Shown piece after piece: positions 62,632 to 64,000 of a stretch of 64,000 nucleotides of DNA (positions are counted from its first letter, which is position 1; each line of letters starts with the position of its first letter). The stretch comes from Thiotrichaceae bacterium UBA7357. Lineage in GTDB: Bacteria > Pseudomonadota > Gammaproteobacteria > Eutrophobiales > Eutrophobiaceae. The position numbers and the translations under genes were made by a program. The notes below the pieces were generated by a model. That model searched no databases. It was not told the DNA's origin and saw only the letters and a program-made list of their open reading frames with translations. The stretch is from NCBI GenBank assembly GCA_002470825.1, contig DKOR01000035.1, positions 1 through 64,000 on the forward strand, in the 5' to 3' direction.

Positions 62632-63417
62632 ATGAAACATATTACACACATATTCCTATCAATTTGTTGCTTATGCTTGATGAACAATAGTCTCTTAGCT
62701 GAAGAAGAAATAGTTACGACGACGAAAGGAGGCACACCTTTAACTCAAAACGAACTTGATTCTAAGATTGGTCGATTTGGTGAGGTCGATGAAATACCTA
62801 AAGACTTTCAGTTTAAACCAGCCGAAATAGGGTTATGGCATGCTGACCACTTAGGAAACATCAAAAAGCCTGTTAGTCTATTCTATGAGTTCGTGAAATC
62901 AGGTACTTTTGAAGAAGGATTTACAGATTCAGTGTATTTGAAGATTCTAGAGTTGAATAAAGATGGGACTAAGAATGCTTTGATGGAATTTTTTACTGCA
63001 GACAGAAAACAAGTAGTTACACCAGAGAATGTGTCTAATATCACTGGAAACCCTGCCATTGGTATATTCATGCAAGGTGATGTTTACGAAATGAATCGAA
63101 TAACAGAAGGACATTGGCGGCATTTTCAAAAATCTATTAAAATCTCTTTGAGAAATGATGCGATACTAGAGCCGACAACTTTTAAATTTAATGGAAAAGA
63201 TTATAAAGGTGAAAAAATATATTTTTCGCCCTATTTGAATGATCCACGTAGACGTGATTTTGAAAAATTTGCCGATAAATATTATGAGTTTATCTTTTCA
63301 GATGAGATTCCCGGAAGTCTTTATCAAATAACAACAATCATTCATGATAGGAGTAAAGACAATGGGGAACCATTAATTCTCGAGACACTGACTTTAATAG
63401 ACGTGAAATCAATTTAA
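62632..63417 (+). CDS. Secreted protein of unknown function in the xox cluster
   Basis: 261 residues with a signal peptide (MKHITHIFLSICCLCLMNNS, cleavage near LLA). I do not recognise the family. It has FKPAEIGLWHADHLGNIKKP, an FYEFVKSGTFEEGF segment, and an alternating hydrophilic beta pattern with several acidic and aromatic residues; no Cys in the mature part. It starts 15 nt after xoxJ, so it belongs to the cupredoxin-xoxJ operon and probably acts in the periplasm. Confidence 0.8.
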   Translation: MKHITHIFLSICCLCLMNNSLLAEEEIVTTTKGGTPLTQNELDSKIGRFGEVDEIPKDFQFKPAEIGLWHADHLGNIKKPVSLFYEFVKSGTFEEGFTDSVYLKILELNKDGTKNALMEFFTADRKQVVTPENVSNITGNPAIGIFMQGDVYEMNRITEGHWRHFQKSIKISLRNDAILEPTTFKFNGKDYKGEKIYFSPYLNDPRRRDFEKFADKYYEFIFSDEIPGSLYQITTIIHDRSKDNGEPLILETLTLIDVKSI

Positions 63418-63494
63418 ACACTATTGAAATAGCCATTTTGGGTTCTAAAAATACATATTAGTAATATCTAATCTAAGGTAATAGCTGCCTATTT

Positions 63495-64000
63495 TTAGTT
63501 TAATATGAATTGATTGTTTTCATTCATTTTTTTTAGAGAGACCGCACAAAATTTAAACTCTGGTATCTTACCAAAAGGATCCAACGCTTCAGTAGTTATC
63601 AAATTAGCCGCTGCTTCACTAAATGTAAAGGGCATCATCACGACTCCTTCTAACATGTGTTCATCTGCGCGAGTTGCAGCAGCTATTTTGCCTCGGCGTG
63701 ACTCAATTACTAGCATATCACCTGTTTTTATTTTAAATTTTGCCATGTCTTTGGGGTTAATCATTATGCATGGGCCAGGCTCCAAGGTATCTAGTACACG
63801 TGAATGACGTGTCATAGTTCCTGTATGCCAGTGCTCTAATTGACGGCCAGTAATAAATACATATGGAAAATCCGGATCAGGCATTTCTGCAGCTTTAATA
63901 TATTCAGCTGGTACAAAACGCCCTTTACCACCAGTTATTGGAAAGACACCATCTTTGAATATAATTGGTTCACCAGGGTCACCTTCATTCAATAGTGGAT
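63495..64000 (-). CDS. Formate dehydrogenase alpha subunit, C-terminal part (5' end outside window)
   Basis: The last 168 codons of a molybdopterin oxidoreductase, open to the window edge. FPYVFITGRQLEHWHTGTMTRHSRVL and the MdoP-binding end (INPKDMAKFKIKTGDMLVIESRRG; GVVMMPFTFSEAAANLITTEALDP) match the C-terminal molybdopterin dinucleotide-binding domain of NAD-dependent formate dehydrogenases of the FdhA/FdsA type. It would oxidise formate to CO2. It converges on the xox cluster. The subtype cannot be fixed from this end alone. Confidence 0.88.
   Translation of the reverse strand, partial: PLLNEGDPGEPIIFKDGVFPITGGKGRFVPAEYIKAAEMPDPDFPYVFITGRQLEHWHTGTMTRHSRVLDTLEPGPCIMINPKDMAKFKIKTGDMLVIESRRGKIAAATRADEHMLEGVVMMPFTFSEAAANLITTEALDPFGKIPEFKFCAVSLKKMNENNQFILN

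Noticed and set aside
1..64000. CRISPR arrays, insertion sequences, rRNA genes
   Set aside because: No regularly spaced repeats, transposase genes or rRNA sequence were found on reading the window.

Overview
The window is a continuous stretch of chromosome from an AT-rich gammaproteobacterium. Several gene orders are typical of that class: thrS-infC-rpmI-rplT-pheS-pheT-ihfA-MerR, surE-pcm-nlpD, gloB-yafS-rnhA-dnaQ, tRNA-fMet-rimP-nusA-infB-rbfA-truB-rpsO-pnp, rpsP-rimM-trmD-rplS and xerD-dsbC. The right end carries a lanthanide-type (XoxF) methanol dehydrogenase cluster next to a molybdopterin formate dehydrogenase gene, which points to a methylotroph or facultative C1 oxidiser. The exact genus cannot be read from the sequence. 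No insertion sequence, prophage, CRISPR array or rRNA operon is visible.

Layout. 1-5.6 kb: translation genes, phenylalanyl-tRNA synthetase, IHF alpha and a MerR regulator. 5.7-8.2 kb: tRNA-Pro(GGG), a Sel1-type lipoprotein and glmS, followed by a gene-poor gap. 8.8-9.7 kb: bacterioferritin and its small ferredoxin partner (bfd), divergently arranged around two Fur-like sites. 10-13 kb: a leftward operon of Pcm-like methyltransferase, rhodanese, TolC-family outer membrane protein and isochorismatase-like hydrolase. 13.4-16.5 kb: a tightly overlapping leftward operon of glycosyltransferase, phosphatase-like protein, MTAN-like nucleosidase and spore-photoproduct-lyase-like radical SAM protein. 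16.5-19.6 kb: an atypical SDR with a carboxymuconolactone-decarboxylase-like protein, apt, a Tag-like glycosylase and greB. 19.8-26.5 kb: Aas-like acyltransferase/synthetase, mltD, gloB, yafS-like, rnhA, dnaQ. 27-37.7 kb: grxD, a PuuD-like membrane protein, argD-argF, surE-pcm-nlpD (without rpoS next to it), an Mth938-type protein, adk, a lysine-repeat histone-like protein, mrcB. 38-47 kb: initiator tRNA and the rimP-to-pnp transcription/translation cluster. 47-54 kb: two unknown genes, rpsP operon, xerD, dsbC, DUF3108 protein. 54-58 kb: LPS inner-core genes hldE, hldD, waaA.

58-64 kb is the most distinctive part. A Cys-containing secreted protein, xoxF, a type-1 copper protein (cupredoxin), xoxJ, another secreted protein of unknown function and the end of a formate dehydrogenase alpha gene lie together. 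The usual XoxF electron acceptor, cytochrome xoxG, is absent from its expected place and a pseudoazurin-like copper protein sits there instead. My working reading is a periplasmic methanol-oxidation module that may pass electrons from PQQ/lanthanide XoxF to a blue copper protein, with formate oxidation encoded next door. This is inference from gene order and motifs, not from any database search.

Smaller points of note: infC starts with AUC; terminator-like hairpins lie directly before pheS and rimP; bacterioferritin has Thr at ferroxidase position 127; the initiator tRNA appears to have a U1-U72 mismatch; and a 27-bp tandem repeat encodes a histone-H1-like tail protein.
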